Positions 52,193-61,527 are shown, numbered from the stretch's first letter. The stretch: DNA of 64,000 nucleotides from Firmicutes bacterium UBA2116 (GCA_002331025.1 DCYG01000045.1:1-64000); one strand, 5' to 3'. Translations and numbers: made by a program. The notes: a model not told the origin generated them from the sequence alone.

Positions 52193-54919
52193 ATGAATAC
52201 AAAAAAACATATGATTATTATTAAAGGCGAAATAAAAACTAAAAACATATCCTCTTGCAGGTATAATTCAAACTCTAAAAAATGGGATGTAATTTTCATC
52301 GGCTCCGGGAAAGTGTTCAGCTATGCCTACTCAAGTATAGAATGGTTAAAAGACCCTGAAATATTAAATCCTAATTCATATCGCATAGGCAGAGAGGGAA
52401 AAGAATTTTTTGATGTACAGGCAATTTGCGTTTTTCGTGGAAATGGAATGGAATACTGGCATATTTGTTTTGGTAACGGCAGTGAAAGAGATTATAGGAG
52501 AGATGAACTAAACATTAGCAAGTCATGTCTCATAGATGATAAGTCAAAAAATGTATTTGAATACTTAAAACAGATTTCCAAGTTAAATAATTTAAGGAAT
52601 AAGGAAACAGATGAAAAAATATTAGAAAAGCGATATGAAAAAATACTGCATGTTGATGAAAAAACGTCTTTGGCTAAATACTTAAATCCTGCAAATGAAG
52701 ATAGTATAATGGAAAAAGAGACAATCCCTATATTTCCCTTTGGATGTAATAAGAGCCAGTACAAAGCTGTAAAAAATGCATTGGAGAATCAAGTAAGTGT
52801 TATTCAGGGACCTCCGGGAACCGGAAAAACACAAACGATTTTAAATATTATTTCCAATATTTTGCTTCAGGGAAAAACTGTACAAGTAGTTTCAAATAAT
52901 AATGCTGCAATTGAAAATGTATATGAAAAGCTCTCGTCATCAAAATACAATTTAGGCTTTATAGTAGCATCGTTGGGCAATGTGGAGAATAAAAAAGAAT
53001 TTATAAGAAATCAGGAAAGAACATATCCACAATTTTCAGATTGGATGATTCAGGATACAATGTTAAATTCTTTGGATGAGGTGAAAAGTAAATCGGAACA
53101 ATTAAGCGTTGTTTTTGATAGACAGGAAAGATTAGCATGTCTTAAACAGGAACTGGCACAGTTGGAACTGGAACAAAAATACTTTGATGAATACTTAAAT
53201 GAGACAAATGTTAATATTGATTCATTAAAAATTTCAAAAAAGATATCTTCTGAGAAATTAATGTGGCTGTGGCAAAAAAGTCAGGATTTTTCAACAAAGC
53301 ATAAAAAACTTGGACTTCTTTTCAAATTAAAGAGTATAGTTATGTATGGTATTCGAGATTGGGAATTCTATAGGCAGGATATTTCTAAAATAATCACTTC
53401 GTTTCAAGGATTGTTTTTGAAATATAAAAAGAAAGAAATAATAAGAGATATAAATGATATTGCAGAATCTCTTGATAAGTTCAATGCAGGCTTGTTAGAG
53501 GATATGTGCAATCAGTCAATGATAATTTTAAAAGATGCATTAGCAAGAAGATATAGTGAGAAAGAGGAGAGAGTAATATTTTCAGAGGATGATTTATGGA
53601 AAGATCCTCAAAGAGTATTAGCGGAGTATCCGGTAATATTAAGCACTACATTCTCGTCGAGAACGAGCCTGAATAGTGATGTGGTGTATGACTATTTAAT
53701 TATGGATGAGGCATCACAGGTTGATGTTGCAACCGGTGCATTATCTCTTTCGTCTGCAAAAAACTCAGTTATAGTTGGAGATGTCAAGCAATTACCTAAT
53801 GTGGTTGAAGAAGAAATAAAGAAGCAGTCAGAAGCGATATTTAAGGATTTTAATATTAGTAAAGGGTATCAATTTACCAATAGTTTTCTGCAGTCTGTTT
53901 TAGATGTTATTCCTGATGTAAGACAAGTTTTGTTACGAGAACATTATCGGTGTCATCCTAAAATAATTAATTTTTGTAATCAAAAGTTTTACAGGGGAGA
54001 GCTTATTATTATGACAGATGATAATAGTGAGGAAAATGTGCTTGTTGCAATGAAGACCGTAAAAGGTAATCATGAGAGAGAACACTATAGCCAGAGGCAG
54101 ATTGATGTAATAATGGAAGAAGTTTTACCAAGCTTACAAACAGAACTGAGTAAAATTAGTATAATTACACCATATAGAAATCAGGTGGAAGCTATAGACA
54201 AGCAGTTGGAAGAAATAGATGTTGCAACTGTCCATAAATTTCAAGGCAGAGAAAAGGATGTTATTATTATTTCAACAGTTGATGATAAAATTTCAGATTT
54301 TGCTGATGATCCGTATCTATTGAATGTAGCCGTTTCAAGAGCTAAGAAAAAATTGGTTGTGGTTGTGTCTGGGAATGAGCAATCTCCGGAAAAAAACATT
54401 AGTGATTTAGTTGCCTATATCAAATATAATAATTTTGAGGTGCGCGACAGTAAAATATATTCTATATTTGATTATTTATATAAGCAATATACGGTAGCGA
54501 GACAAAAGTATTTAAGTACACATAAGCAGATTTCAGAATATGATTCTGAAAATCTGATGTATGCACTTATTTCTGATATTTTAAGTGCAAATATTTATAC
54601 AAGCTTGGATGTAGTGTGTCATTTCCCTTTGAATATGCTAATACGCAATCCCGATTTATTAAATGACAGAGAATGTGAATATACTATGAATCCGGCAACT
54701 CATTTAGATTTTCTTATTTATAACAGATTGAGCAAGCGGTCTGTCCTGGCTGTAGAAGTAGATGGATATGATTTTCATAAGGAAGGAACGGTTCAGGCTG
54801 AAAGAGACCAATTAAAAGACCGGATATTAAATTTATACAATATTCCGATTTTGAGATTTAGTACTAACGGAAGCGGTGAGAAAGAAATAATAGAGTTGAA
54901 GTTAGAAGAATTAATGTAA
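52193..54919 (+). CDS. SF1 helicase fused to a PD-(D/E)xK-like nuclease domain
   Basis: 908 residues. Upf1-like SF1 motifs are in order: QGPPGTGKTQT (I), MDEASQVDVATG (II), REHYRCHP, TVHKFQGREKDVIIIST (V) and NVAVSRAKKKLVVV (VI). The insertion between I and II is a coiled coil. The C-terminal 130 residues (HLDFLIYNRLSKRSVLAVEVDGYDFHKEG, ILRFSTNG) match DUF2726/Vsr-like nucleases, with Asp and Glu-x-Asp acidic residues in place. The N-terminal 170 residues are unassigned. Helicase-Vsr fusions are known in phage defence; that role is likely here from context. Only a weak ribosome binding site is visible. Confidence 0.83.
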   Translation: MNTKKHMIIIKGEIKTKNISSCRYNSNSKKWDVIFIGSGKVFSYAYSSIEWLKDPEILNPNSYRIGREGKEFFDVQAICVFRGNGMEYWHICFGNGSERDYRRDELNISKSCLIDDKSKNVFEYLKQISKLNNLRNKETDEKILEKRYEKILHVDEKTSLAKYLNPANEDSIMEKETIPIFPFGCNKSQYKAVKNALENQVSVIQGPPGTGKTQTILNIISNILLQGKTVQVVSNNNAAIENVYEKLSSSKYNLGFIVASLGNVENKKEFIRNQERTYPQFSDWMIQDTMLNSLDEVKSKSEQLSVVFDRQERLACLKQELAQLELEQKYFDEYLNETNVNIDSLKISKKISSEKLMWLWQKSQDFSTKHKKLGLLFKLKSIVMYGIRDWEFYRQDISKIITSFQGLFLKYKKKEIIRDINDIAESLDKFNAGLLEDMCNQSMIILKDALARRYSEKEERVIFSEDDLWKDPQRVLAEYPVILSTTFSSRTSLNSDVVYDYLIMDEASQVDVATGALSLSSAKNSVIVGDVKQLPNVVEEEIKKQSEAIFKDFNISKGYQFTNSFLQSVLDVIPDVRQVLLREHYRCHPKIINFCNQKFYRGELIIMTDDNSEENVLVAMKTVKGNHEREHYSQRQIDVIMEEVLPSLQTELSKISIITPYRNQVEAIDKQLEEIDVATVHKFQGREKDVIIISTVDDKISDFADDPYLLNVAVSRAKKKLVVVVSGNEQSPEKNISDLVAYIKYNNFEVRDSKIYSIFDYLYKQYTVARQKYLSTHKQISEYDSENLMYALISDILSANIYTSLDVVCHFPLNMLIRNPDLLNDRECEYTMNPATHLDFLIYNRLSKRSVLAVEVDGYDFHKEGTVQAERDQLKDRILNLYNIPILRFSTNGSGEKEIIELKLEELM

Positions 54920-54970
54920 GGTATTAAACTTAGCGGTTAAGTAAAGGAGAGAACAGATGAAAACAATCTT

Positions 54971-55005
54971 CTGCTAAAAACTGCTAAGACTAAAACCCTA
55001 AGCAT
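54971..55005 (+). repeat. R2 repeat copy 2
   Basis: TTCTGCTAAAAACTGCTAAG begins at 54970 and is followed by ACTAAAACCCTAAG. This resembles 63924-63957 over about 35 bases and 33192-33215 over about 24. It lies between the helicase gene and a gene fragment, at a module boundary. Confidence 0.55.
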
Positions 55006-55017
55006 TTAATGTTTAGT

Positions 55018-55167
55018 CAACAGAAGATTAGTGACGCAGAAAATATCTTATTTGAAAAAATTAATAATGATGAATTAATTTATCTAAAAATTGCCATAGA
55101 TTTTTATAGTAGGATAAATAAATTAAGTGATGCAGAATTGTGGTATAGAGGGCAAAAAGGGGGCTGA
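55018..55167 (+). pseudogene. N-terminal fragment of an FRG-domain gene
   Basis: The frame reads QKISDAENILFEKINNDEL ... AIDFYSRINKLSDAELWYRGQKGG and stops at 55165. LWYRGQ is how FRG domains start, so the rest of the domain is lost. No start codon remains. The last 35 bases (GATGCAGAATTGTGGT, AGAGGGCAAAAAG) also resemble the 3' part of R1 copies a and e. Confidence 0.55.
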
Positions 55168-55236
55168 AATTATGTGGAACTTTTTATATAAATGCATCGT
55201 CATATGAGCAAATGGTATTGAATACAAGGAGGAAAA

Positions 55237-56694
55237 ATGAAAAAAAGATTTATCTATAATTTTATGGTCGTAATGGCAGTTGCTTTAATTCTTTCAATTA
55301 CAAATGTATTTGCCGCAACTAAAACCGCAAACGTTAGCCTGCCGTCCTTCAAAGTTACATTGAATGGAAGTGAAATAAACAATTCATATAGCAAGTATCC
55401 TTTGATTGTTTATAATGATATTACTTATTTTCCGATGACATTTGGCGGATGCAGATACCTTGGCTTAGAAACAAAGTGGGATCAGAAGGAAGGACTTGAA
55501 ATTAATAAAACAAATATAAGTTATCCTTTAGATGAATACAAAACAAATCAGAAAAATTCAACTAAATATACTGCTTTAATCCCCGAGTTTAATATTAAGA
55601 TTAACGGAAAAACGGTTGATAAAAACAATGCCGAGTATCCTTTATTGACCTTCAGGAATATAACGTATTTTCCTCTTACATGGGAGTATGGTGTGAACGA
55701 ATTTGGATGGGATTACTATTTTGACAATAAGGATGGACTTGTGATAAAGTCTCAGAATGCATCTCCAAAGTCGTTGGAACTTGTAGACTATTTACACGAA
55801 GAAGATAAATACGGTCAATTTATTGTGCATGATGATAATATATATTATGCCGGAAATAATGGATTTATATATCAAGCACCTCTGAATAATTTGAAGAATA
55901 ATAAAAAAATATATCAGTTGCCTAAGGATTCCTATTCTGGTGAGAATATATATGTAAATCCATATTTTAGGCATCATGACGGAGGAGTAATCTTTTCATA
56001 CAGTACAGGCGGAACAAGAGGAATGGATTATGAAATTGCAATAAAAGAGGATGGGACAACAATGGAGCCTATGGCCATAGGACCTTTTATTGCACCTGAA
56101 GTATCTGACGAGGGATTGCTGTTGTACAATACACCGAATCGTATTTATGAAACAGGTAATTATCGGTATATGATAACATCGAACATAAATGAAGCTAATG
56201 ATCCACAGAGAATTTACAAGTTGAATAAATCAACAGAAAAAATAACATTAGTTAATGAAAAGTCTGCGAATGAATTTAAATACCGAAATGGAAGATTGTA
56301 TTTTGTCAGCGATGATAGGATGCTATATTCTCTATCATTAAGTGATGATACAATAAGATTGGAAAGCAGCGGTCCTGTATACCAAGAAAGGTATGAAATA
56401 ATTGGAAATAATATCTATTATTTTAATGACAAGGACCAAAAAGTATATAAGGAAGGGGATAAGAATCCTCTTAATTCAGGTGAAACAGGTGAAGAGATAC
56501 AATTGACAGGAGATTATATTGCCATAACTTTCAATACAACATTGAATTACAGTTATAGGAGTATAGTATATGATAAAAACGGAAATATAGTTTTTATTCT
56601 TCCAAGAAAAATGAGTGTATTATCTGCTGATTCAAAAAGAATAGCATATTTTGATGAATTTGACAAAAAAGTTTTCTTAGTAGAAATGAAATAA
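55237..56694 (+). CDS. Secreted protein with two stalk-like repeats and a DUF5050-like propeller region
   Basis: 485 residues. A signal peptide is clear (MKKRFIYNFMVVMAVALILS, cleavage near VFAAT). Two repeats follow, each with the pattern FKVTLNGSEIN ... YPLIVYNDITYFPMT and FNIKINGKTVD ... YPLLTFRNITYFPLT, like copper amine oxidase N-terminal-type surface domains. The rest resembles DUF5050-like beta-propeller repeats (DDNIYYAGNNGFIYQ). It is probably exported and may attach to the cell surface. AAGGAGG precedes the ATG. Confidence 0.78.
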   Translation: MKKRFIYNFMVVMAVALILSITNVFAATKTANVSLPSFKVTLNGSEINNSYSKYPLIVYNDITYFPMTFGGCRYLGLETKWDQKEGLEINKTNISYPLDEYKTNQKNSTKYTALIPEFNIKINGKTVDKNNAEYPLLTFRNITYFPLTWEYGVNEFGWDYYFDNKDGLVIKSQNASPKSLELVDYLHEEDKYGQFIVHDDNIYYAGNNGFIYQAPLNNLKNNKKIYQLPKDSYSGENIYVNPYFRHHDGGVIFSYSTGGTRGMDYEIAIKEDGTTMEPMAIGPFIAPEVSDEGLLLYNTPNRIYETGNYRYMITSNINEANDPQRIYKLNKSTEKITLVNEKSANEFKYRNGRLYFVSDDRMLYSLSLSDDTIRLESSGPVYQERYEIIGNNIYYFNDKDQKVYKEGDKNPLNSGETGEEIQLTGDYIAITFNTTLNYSYRSIVYDKNGNIVFILPRKMSVLSADSKRIAYFDEFDKKVFLVEMK

Positions 56695-56736
56695 AATTGT
56701 TTCTATTATGTCAAAATTTTTTATTCCGAGGGTGAT

Positions 56737-56790
56737 TTGAATAGAATGACATACTTTGATAAATTCGATAAGAAAGTTTCTTCTTATTAG
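56737..56790 (+). pseudogene. Tail fragment of a paralogue of the preceding gene
   Basis: The frame LNRMTYFDKFDKKVSSY to the TAG at 56788 copies the C-terminus of the preceding protein (KRIAYFDEFDKKVFLVEMK). It therefore seems to be the end of a deleted paralogue, or a partial tandem duplication. Confidence 0.6.
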
Positions 56791-56829
56791 ACAAAATAAA
56801 GTACCTTGTAAGAAGTAAGGTCGACTAGA

Positions 56830-56885
56830 AACATAAAAAGCTTCTAAACGGATATATTATTCAGATTAGAAGCTTTTTATGTTTC
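56830..56885. terminator. Bidirectional terminator between convergent genes
   Basis: AAACATAAAAAGCTTCTAA (56830-56848) pairs perfectly with TTAGAAGCTTTTTATGTTT (56867-56885). With A-run and T-run on opposite arms it serves both convergent genes. Confidence 0.85.
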
Positions 56886-56897
56886 ATATGCATAACT

Positions 56898-57989
56898 TCA
56901 ATTTGATATTGTAAAGATTTCTTGCATACCGGTTTTGTATTTAAAAATTTCTAAGTATGCATTATCACTTATGTTATGTGGCTCGCAAGTGCTAACTTTA
57001 ACACAAAAAGTATTATTTAAATATTCGTCACCTGGAGTCCAAACAAATCTATATCCACCGAGGGTATTAGGCATCCATTTTACTACATTTCCTGTATCCT
57101 GATCTATAATTGACCAATTAATTTTTGGCATATTATCACTTGCATCTACTATATCTATTGAAAGAGTCTCACCTTCTTTCATAGTAAAGCTGTTACCGAC
57201 CTGTGTTCCAATATTGCCATCGGTATGAGATGTTAAATTTACTGCTGGCACAAAGATGTCACCGTCATAAATAGATGATACTTTTTCTTTAATATCAAAA
57301 ATAGTTAATATTTTATTTGCCCAAAACCCTGTATTATCTTTATGGGTAGTAGACCAACCGAAATTTTGTGGTGTTGTAACTTTGTGTATTACAATAATTC
57401 CTCTATCCACAAGTTCATCAATAAATGCTTTATAATTATAATCAAACATATCATCTTTATAAATTGATGCAAAAGAAATTAGGTTGGTTATCATTTTTTC
57501 TATTACATCATCTTCTATATAAGACTGGGTTTCATCAGTAAATGCAAGGGTAACTTCTGTGTCATTTATAGATAATATTTTCTGTACATAGTTTCTGTCT
57601 GTGTTGTTTTTTGACATCCAATCCCAACTAACCGCATAGTAAGGTTCTGACCTGTTTTTTGTCGAAGGTGTCCTTCGTCCATTGATATCAATAGCAAAGG
57701 CAGGTCCTCTATTAGTTAAGTGTGGCATAACACCTTTAATATTTTCTGTGTAATCCGGCACGTCCTCACCTAAGGTTTTACGAACATTCTCTTCAAGCGT
57801 GTGAAGAGGATGATAGTATATAGCAATTGCACCGGTTTCTTCTGTCAGCATAGTTAAATCCATTGTGCTATCTAGGTCTAATGCAAATGCAATATAACTT
57901 CCAAGTACAAGTACAAGAGTTGTACATAAAATTAAAAGTTTAGTTTTTTTCTTTATCATATGCATGATGTAAATAGATAAATTTCTCAC
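56898..57989 (-). CDS. Membrane-anchored or secreted protein of unknown function
   Basis: 363 residues from a GTG at 57989 with AAGGAGG about ten bases upstream. A hydrophobic segment (LLILCTTLVLVLGSYIAFAL) at about residues 18-37 is a signal peptide or anchor. The rest is extracellular, with a region like SYIEDDVIEKMITNLISFASIY and a C-terminal beta-rich domain (VGNSFTMKEGETLSIDIVDAS ... YRFVWTPGDEYLNNTFCVKVSTCEP) that looks Ig-like. I do not recognise the family. It is convergent with the preceding secreted protein gene. Confidence 0.65.
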   Translation of the reverse strand: MRNLSIYIMHMIKKKTKLLILCTTLVLVLGSYIAFALDLDSTMDLTMLTEETGAIAIYYHPLHTLEENVRKTLGEDVPDYTENIKGVMPHLTNRGPAFAIDINGRRTPSTKNRSEPYYAVSWDWMSKNNTDRNYVQKILSINDTEVTLAFTDETQSYIEDDVIEKMITNLISFASIYKDDMFDYNYKAFIDELVDRGIIVIHKVTTPQNFGWSTTHKDNTGFWANKILTIFDIKEKVSSIYDGDIFVPAVNLTSHTDGNIGTQVGNSFTMKEGETLSIDIVDASDNMPKINWSIIDQDTGNVVKWMPNTLGGYRFVWTPGDEYLNNTFCVKVSTCEPHNISDNAYLEIFKYKTGMQEIFTISN

Positions 57990-58191
57990 TTCTTTCTTAC
58001 CTCCTTGATTATGGTAAATCTCTACAAAAAATATCGTTTAAATTATGCTTTATTTTATTTTACATTAAGAATGCTCTTGCAATAAAGTTTACAATATTTT
58101 TTTCCTTTTTACAACATATGTATTTGAAAATTAGTAATTCTTTAGTATTTTTAGGTAATATATAAAATTTGAAAACAATAAGGAGTTAATT

Positions 58192-58592
58192 ATGAAAAAT
58201 ATGTTAAAAGTCATCTTAGTTTTATATTAATTTTTGCACTATCTACAAATGTATTTGCGTCAACTGTTGGAGTTCAATGGGATTATTTAGTTAAAATAAT
58301 ATCAGAGTTAAATATAAGTGATTCAGGTATTGCACAAGTATCAGGAACGGCATCCAGTAAAAATTTGGGGTGTATTGTCTCATTGCAGGTAAATTTACAA
58401 CAGTTAAAATCTAGTGGTTGGACAACTATAAAAACTTGGAACGGATCTGACTCAGGAGGATGTAGTGTTAGTGGGTCTTATGCCGTTATTTCTGGATATG
58501 ATTACAGGACTGAGGTGATTGCAAAAGTTTACGACGAGGATGACAATAAACTAGAAGAAAGTAAAGTGTATTCGAACATAAAACATTATTAA
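58192..58592 (+). pseudogene. Secreted DUF6147-like protein with a frameshift in its signal peptide
   Basis: An ATG at 58192 with AAGGAG upstream opens MKNMLKVILVLY and stops at 58228. The next frame continues LIFALSTNVFASTVGVQWDYLV, which completes a signal peptide, and runs to 58592. The mature part (LQVNLQQLKSSGWTTIKTWN ... SGSYAVISGYDYRTEV) resembles DUF6147 secreted proteins. One indel near 58220-58232 explains the break. Phase variation is possible but there is no long homopolymer. Confidence 0.65.
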
Positions 58593-58643
58593 GTAAATTC
58601 TCTTATTTTTTAATATCCATTTTATATGGTGATTCCATATTAC

Positions 58644-58672
58644 AGGGGGCTTGTCCGCCCCCTATATTTTAT
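58644..58672. terminator. GC-rich hairpin between convergent genes
   Basis: AGGGGGC (58644-58650) pairs with GCCCCCT (58657-58663) across six bases, followed by ATATTTTATTT on the plus strand. Likely terminates the upstream pseudogene. Confidence 0.65.
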
Positions 58673-58882
58673 TTAGAATAATTTGTTTGTCATAATTGTT
58701 ATAATTTCCGCAGATGCCTTTTCTTTCAGGCCGCCTTTTATATCAAATGCGTCTGCGGCAATCATATCATCCATAACCGTGCTTACCTGTTCTGCTGTCA
58801 AATCCTCCAAGGGATCATCCAGGTTGCAGGAGAAGGTACTGCCTTCCGCACATTTGAAGGACATAGTCAGTTTTGTGGACAT
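58673..58882 (-). CDS. DUF2922 family small protein
   Basis: 69 residues from the ATG at 58882 (MSTKLTMSFK), preceded by AGGGGGTG; the longer frame upstream lacks a good site. The pattern KLTMSFKCAEGSTFSCNLDDPLEDLTAEQVSTVMDDMIAADAF fits DUF2922, which usually lies beside a DUF1659 gene. No DUF1659 partner is visible here. Function unknown. Confidence 0.8.
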   Translation of the reverse strand: MSTKLTMSFKCAEGSTFSCNLDDPLEDLTAEQVSTVMDDMIAADAFDIKGGLKEKASAEIITIMTNKLF

Positions 58883-59049
58883 TGCATCACCCCCTAGTAT
58901 AATGATGTTATAGTCATAATGATTATAACATTTTTTTATTCCCATAAAAGATTACGGGATAAAGTTCATCTCATTATTTTTAACTTTAACATGTTTGATG
59001 GTTCCGGTAGACTATACACTTATCATATTATATAATTTTCAGTGATAGG

Positions 59050-59236
59050 ATAAAAAATGTTCGCCCCCCTGGGAAGTTGGTTTCTACCAACTAATACCTA
59101 CCGTTAAGACAATTAGTCCATTCAATGAGGTTTTATGATTAGGCTGGCTGGGAGCCTCAGGCTATACCCGTATAACATGCTAGGATGTATACTCATTAAA
59201 TGGAAATGGACTCCTATCAGAAAGGAGCTATAGCTC
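59050..59236 (+). mobile_element. Non-coding left part of an IS110-family element, possible bridge RNA
   Basis: The ~185 bases before the IS110 transposase contain hairpins: GTTGG-TTTCTA-CCAAC (59076-59091) and an AGGCTGGCTGGGAGCCTC-type stem near 59140-59160, plus AGCTATAGCT near the start codon. In IS110-group elements the non-coding sequence upstream of the transposase encodes the bridge RNA that chooses target and donor DNA. The exact IS end was not determined. Confidence 0.5.
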
Positions 59237-60022
59237 ATGTCAAACATTATTAAATATGATTCATTTATCTCTGTTTGTATTGATGTCGGTGCTGATTTTA
59301 GCTTTATGTCTATTGCGCTACCTAACCAAACTTTTGTAGGAAAGCCTTTTAAAATCCTACATTCTGATTTAAATTCCCTATCTATAGCTGTTTCTAAAAT
59401 TAAAGAAGCAGAAGATTTGTATTCTTTGGAAAGTCGCATTTTCCTTGAATCCACGGGAATTTATCATTATCCACTCTTCTGCTATCTTCGTGATAAGGGA
59501 TTTTTGGTCTCCATCATTAATCCTATCATCACTAAGAATAGCACAAATATTAATATTAGAAAAGTACATAATGATAAATTCGATTCAAAAAAAGCCGCAT
59601 TAGTTGGTTTGAAACCTGATTTAAAAGTTTCTGTTATTCCATCAGACCTTGTTCTTGATTTAAGAAACCTATCAAGAGAATACTATGACCTTATGGACAA
59701 CCGCTCTGCTAATGTGAATAAACTTCAGGGTGAATTACGTATAGTTTTTCCACAGTATTTAAAGATTTTCTCTAAAGTTACTACAAATACATCTTTATCC
59801 TTATTGGAAAAATATTCTTCTCCTAAGGGTTTTTTAAATGCTTCTAAGGATGAAGTTATTAACCATATTCGGTCTACTGCTCGTTTCGGTCTTACTTATG
59901 CTCAAAACAAGTATAATGCCATTATTCAAGCTTCTAATGATGCTGATATTTTTGGTCACTCCATAAGCAGAGTAAAAAGTCTTTTATTTTTTTATTTTCT
60001 TGAAAAAATTTACAAATTATAG
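59237..60022 (+). pseudogene. IS110-family transposase, C-terminally truncated
   Basis: 261 codons of a protein that is normally about 400. The DEDD RuvC-like N-terminal domain is present (CIDVGADFSFMSIALP, FLESTGIYHYPLFCYLRDKGF, KVHNDKFDSKKAAL), followed by the coiled coil region. The C-terminal transposase_20 domain with its catalytic Ser is absent; the frame ends in KSLLFFYFLEKIYKL. The element is thus immobile unless helped in trans. GAAAGGAGC lies before the ATG. Confidence 0.85.
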
Positions 60023-60201
60023 TACAATACAATGAGAACATATATTCGACAAATGTTAAATTTAATATGGATGAAAACTCATCTACCATTGCTTAAAAGC
60101 ACGGCTGGTTTTTCGGTGGTGGTTTCAAAGGTATAAACGATGAGAAACAGGATGATTAGATTCTTCGGAAAGTAGAGCCATGCTAATACGATATAAGAAA
60201 A

Positions 60202-60247
60202 TTGACATTTATGATTGGTAAATTTATAATAAAAGCGTAAATGTCAA
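60202..60247 (+). promoter_or_regulatory. Promoter flanked by a 10-bp inverted repeat, upstream of the RhuM gene
   Basis: TTGACA (60202-60207) and TATAAT (60225-60230) are 17 bases apart. TTGACATTTA (60202-60211) is the exact complement of TAAATGTCAA (60238-60247), so a repressor could bind both the -35 box and the transcription start area. Confidence 0.65.
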
Positions 60248-60266
60248 GGATTGGAGGCAATTGATT

Positions 60267-61352
60267 ATGAAATCTGATGATAGAGAAACAAAAATCAAAA
60301 AACTAAAAGAGCAAAGAAATAAAGCGATTAAAAGTTTGACAGACTATAAGGAAAATAATCTGCCTGTTTCCGCAGCGGCAGAATATTTGACATTTGTTGC
60401 TGGAATTGGTGAAAGCTCCGTTGAAGTTCGTTACCAAGATGAAAATATATGGCTAACACAAAAAATGATGGCAGAACTGTACGGTGTTGATCGTTCTGTG
60501 ATTACAAAACATTTAAAAAAGATATTTTTGGATGATGAATTAGAGGAAGATTCAGTATGTGCAATTTTTGCACATACTGCTAGTGACGAAAAAACATATA
60601 AAGTGAAATTCTATGCATTACAGGCGGTCATTGCTGTTGGATTCAAGATTGATAATCAAAGAGCCGTACAATTCCGCAAATGGATCATCACAATCGCAAA
60701 AGATTACACAATAAAAGGCTTTGTCATGGATGATGAACGGTTTAAACTCGGTCACAAATTGACGAATCAATATTTTGAAGAGCAACTTGTCAGAATACGT
60801 GAAATTCGTGAATCTGATCGTATGTTCTATCAAAAAGTTACAGATATTTATTCAACAGCCATCGATTATGACAAATCATCCAAGACAACAAAGGAATTTT
60901 TTAAAAAAGTGCAGAATAAACTACATTATGCTGTTCATCGACATACCGCTGCAGAAATAATTGTGGAGAGAGCAGATGCAGATCGAAAGAATATGGGATT
61001 GACAACTTGGAAAGCCGCACCGGAAGGAAAAATTCAAAAATTCGATGTTTTCATTGCAAAAAATTATTTAACTGAAAAAGAAATTGACTTTTTGAATCGC
61101 TTAGTTTCAATGTATCTGGATTATGCAGAAGTACAAGCAGAGAACAGCATTCCTATGACAATGGAAGATTGGGCAAATCGCTTGGATGGTTTTATAGAGT
61201 TCAACGGAAGAGATTTGTTGATGGATGCAGGGAAAATATCAGCAGAACAGGCAAAACTCCATGCTGAAACACAATTTGAAAAATACCGCATTGTACAAGA
61301 CCAATTATTCAAGAGTGATTTTGATCTGTTTTTAGAGAGTACTGATGAGTAA
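60267..61352 (+). CDS. RhuM family protein
   Basis: 361 residues from the ATG at 60267 (GGAGG at 60253-60257). The N-terminal domain has VEVRYQDENIWLTQKMMAELYGVDRSVITKHLKKIF and EEDSVCAIFAHTASDEKTYKVKFYALQAVIAVGFKI, the hallmark of RhuM proteins. The C-terminal part has the AAEIIVERADADRKNMGLTTWKA motif. RhuM was named from a Salmonella pathogenicity island; the family is common in accessory islands and its function is unclear. The segment 60523-60586 is duplicated at 52119. Confidence 0.88.
   Translation: MKSDDRETKIKKLKEQRNKAIKSLTDYKENNLPVSAAAEYLTFVAGIGESSVEVRYQDENIWLTQKMMAELYGVDRSVITKHLKKIFLDDELEEDSVCAIFAHTASDEKTYKVKFYALQAVIAVGFKIDNQRAVQFRKWIITIAKDYTIKGFVMDDERFKLGHKLTNQYFEEQLVRIREIRESDRMFYQKVTDIYSTAIDYDKSSKTTKEFFKKVQNKLHYAVHRHTAAEIIVERADADRKNMGLTTWKAAPEGKIQKFDVFIAKNYLTEKEIDFLNRLVSMYLDYAEVQAENSIPMTMEDWANRLDGFIEFNGRDLLMDAGKISAEQAKLHAETQFEKYRIVQDQLFKSDFDLFLESTDE
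60523..60586 (+). repeat. RhuM-internal 64-bp segment with perfect inverted repeat
   Basis: Identical to 52119-52182. It holds AGTATGTGCAA (60554-60564) and TTGCACATACT (60568-60578), an 11-bp stem with a TTT loop within the coding sequence for EDSVCAIFAHTAS. Confidence 0.85.
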
Positions 61353-61527
61353 ATCTGATCATAAAGCACACGATTTATGGAAATTTAAGGCGCGTACATT
61401 CACTCCTATTACACACAGTGACGAAGACTTAAAATAGGAATACTCAAATATATTATATTTATAGTAAAATAATTGTACAGACATATTTTTTTAACAAATG
61501 AAGTTTAAATTAGGGAGAGAAGAGAAA

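Noticed and set aside
59100..59118. Fourth R2 copy (GTTAAGACAATTAGTCC)
   Set aside because: Only the first ten bases match; the rest diverges and the place is better explained as IS110 non-coding DNA.
61370..61440. Sixth R1 copy around AAGGCGCG
   Set aside because: Only the loop-like octamer is shared; no stem or 5' part could be found.
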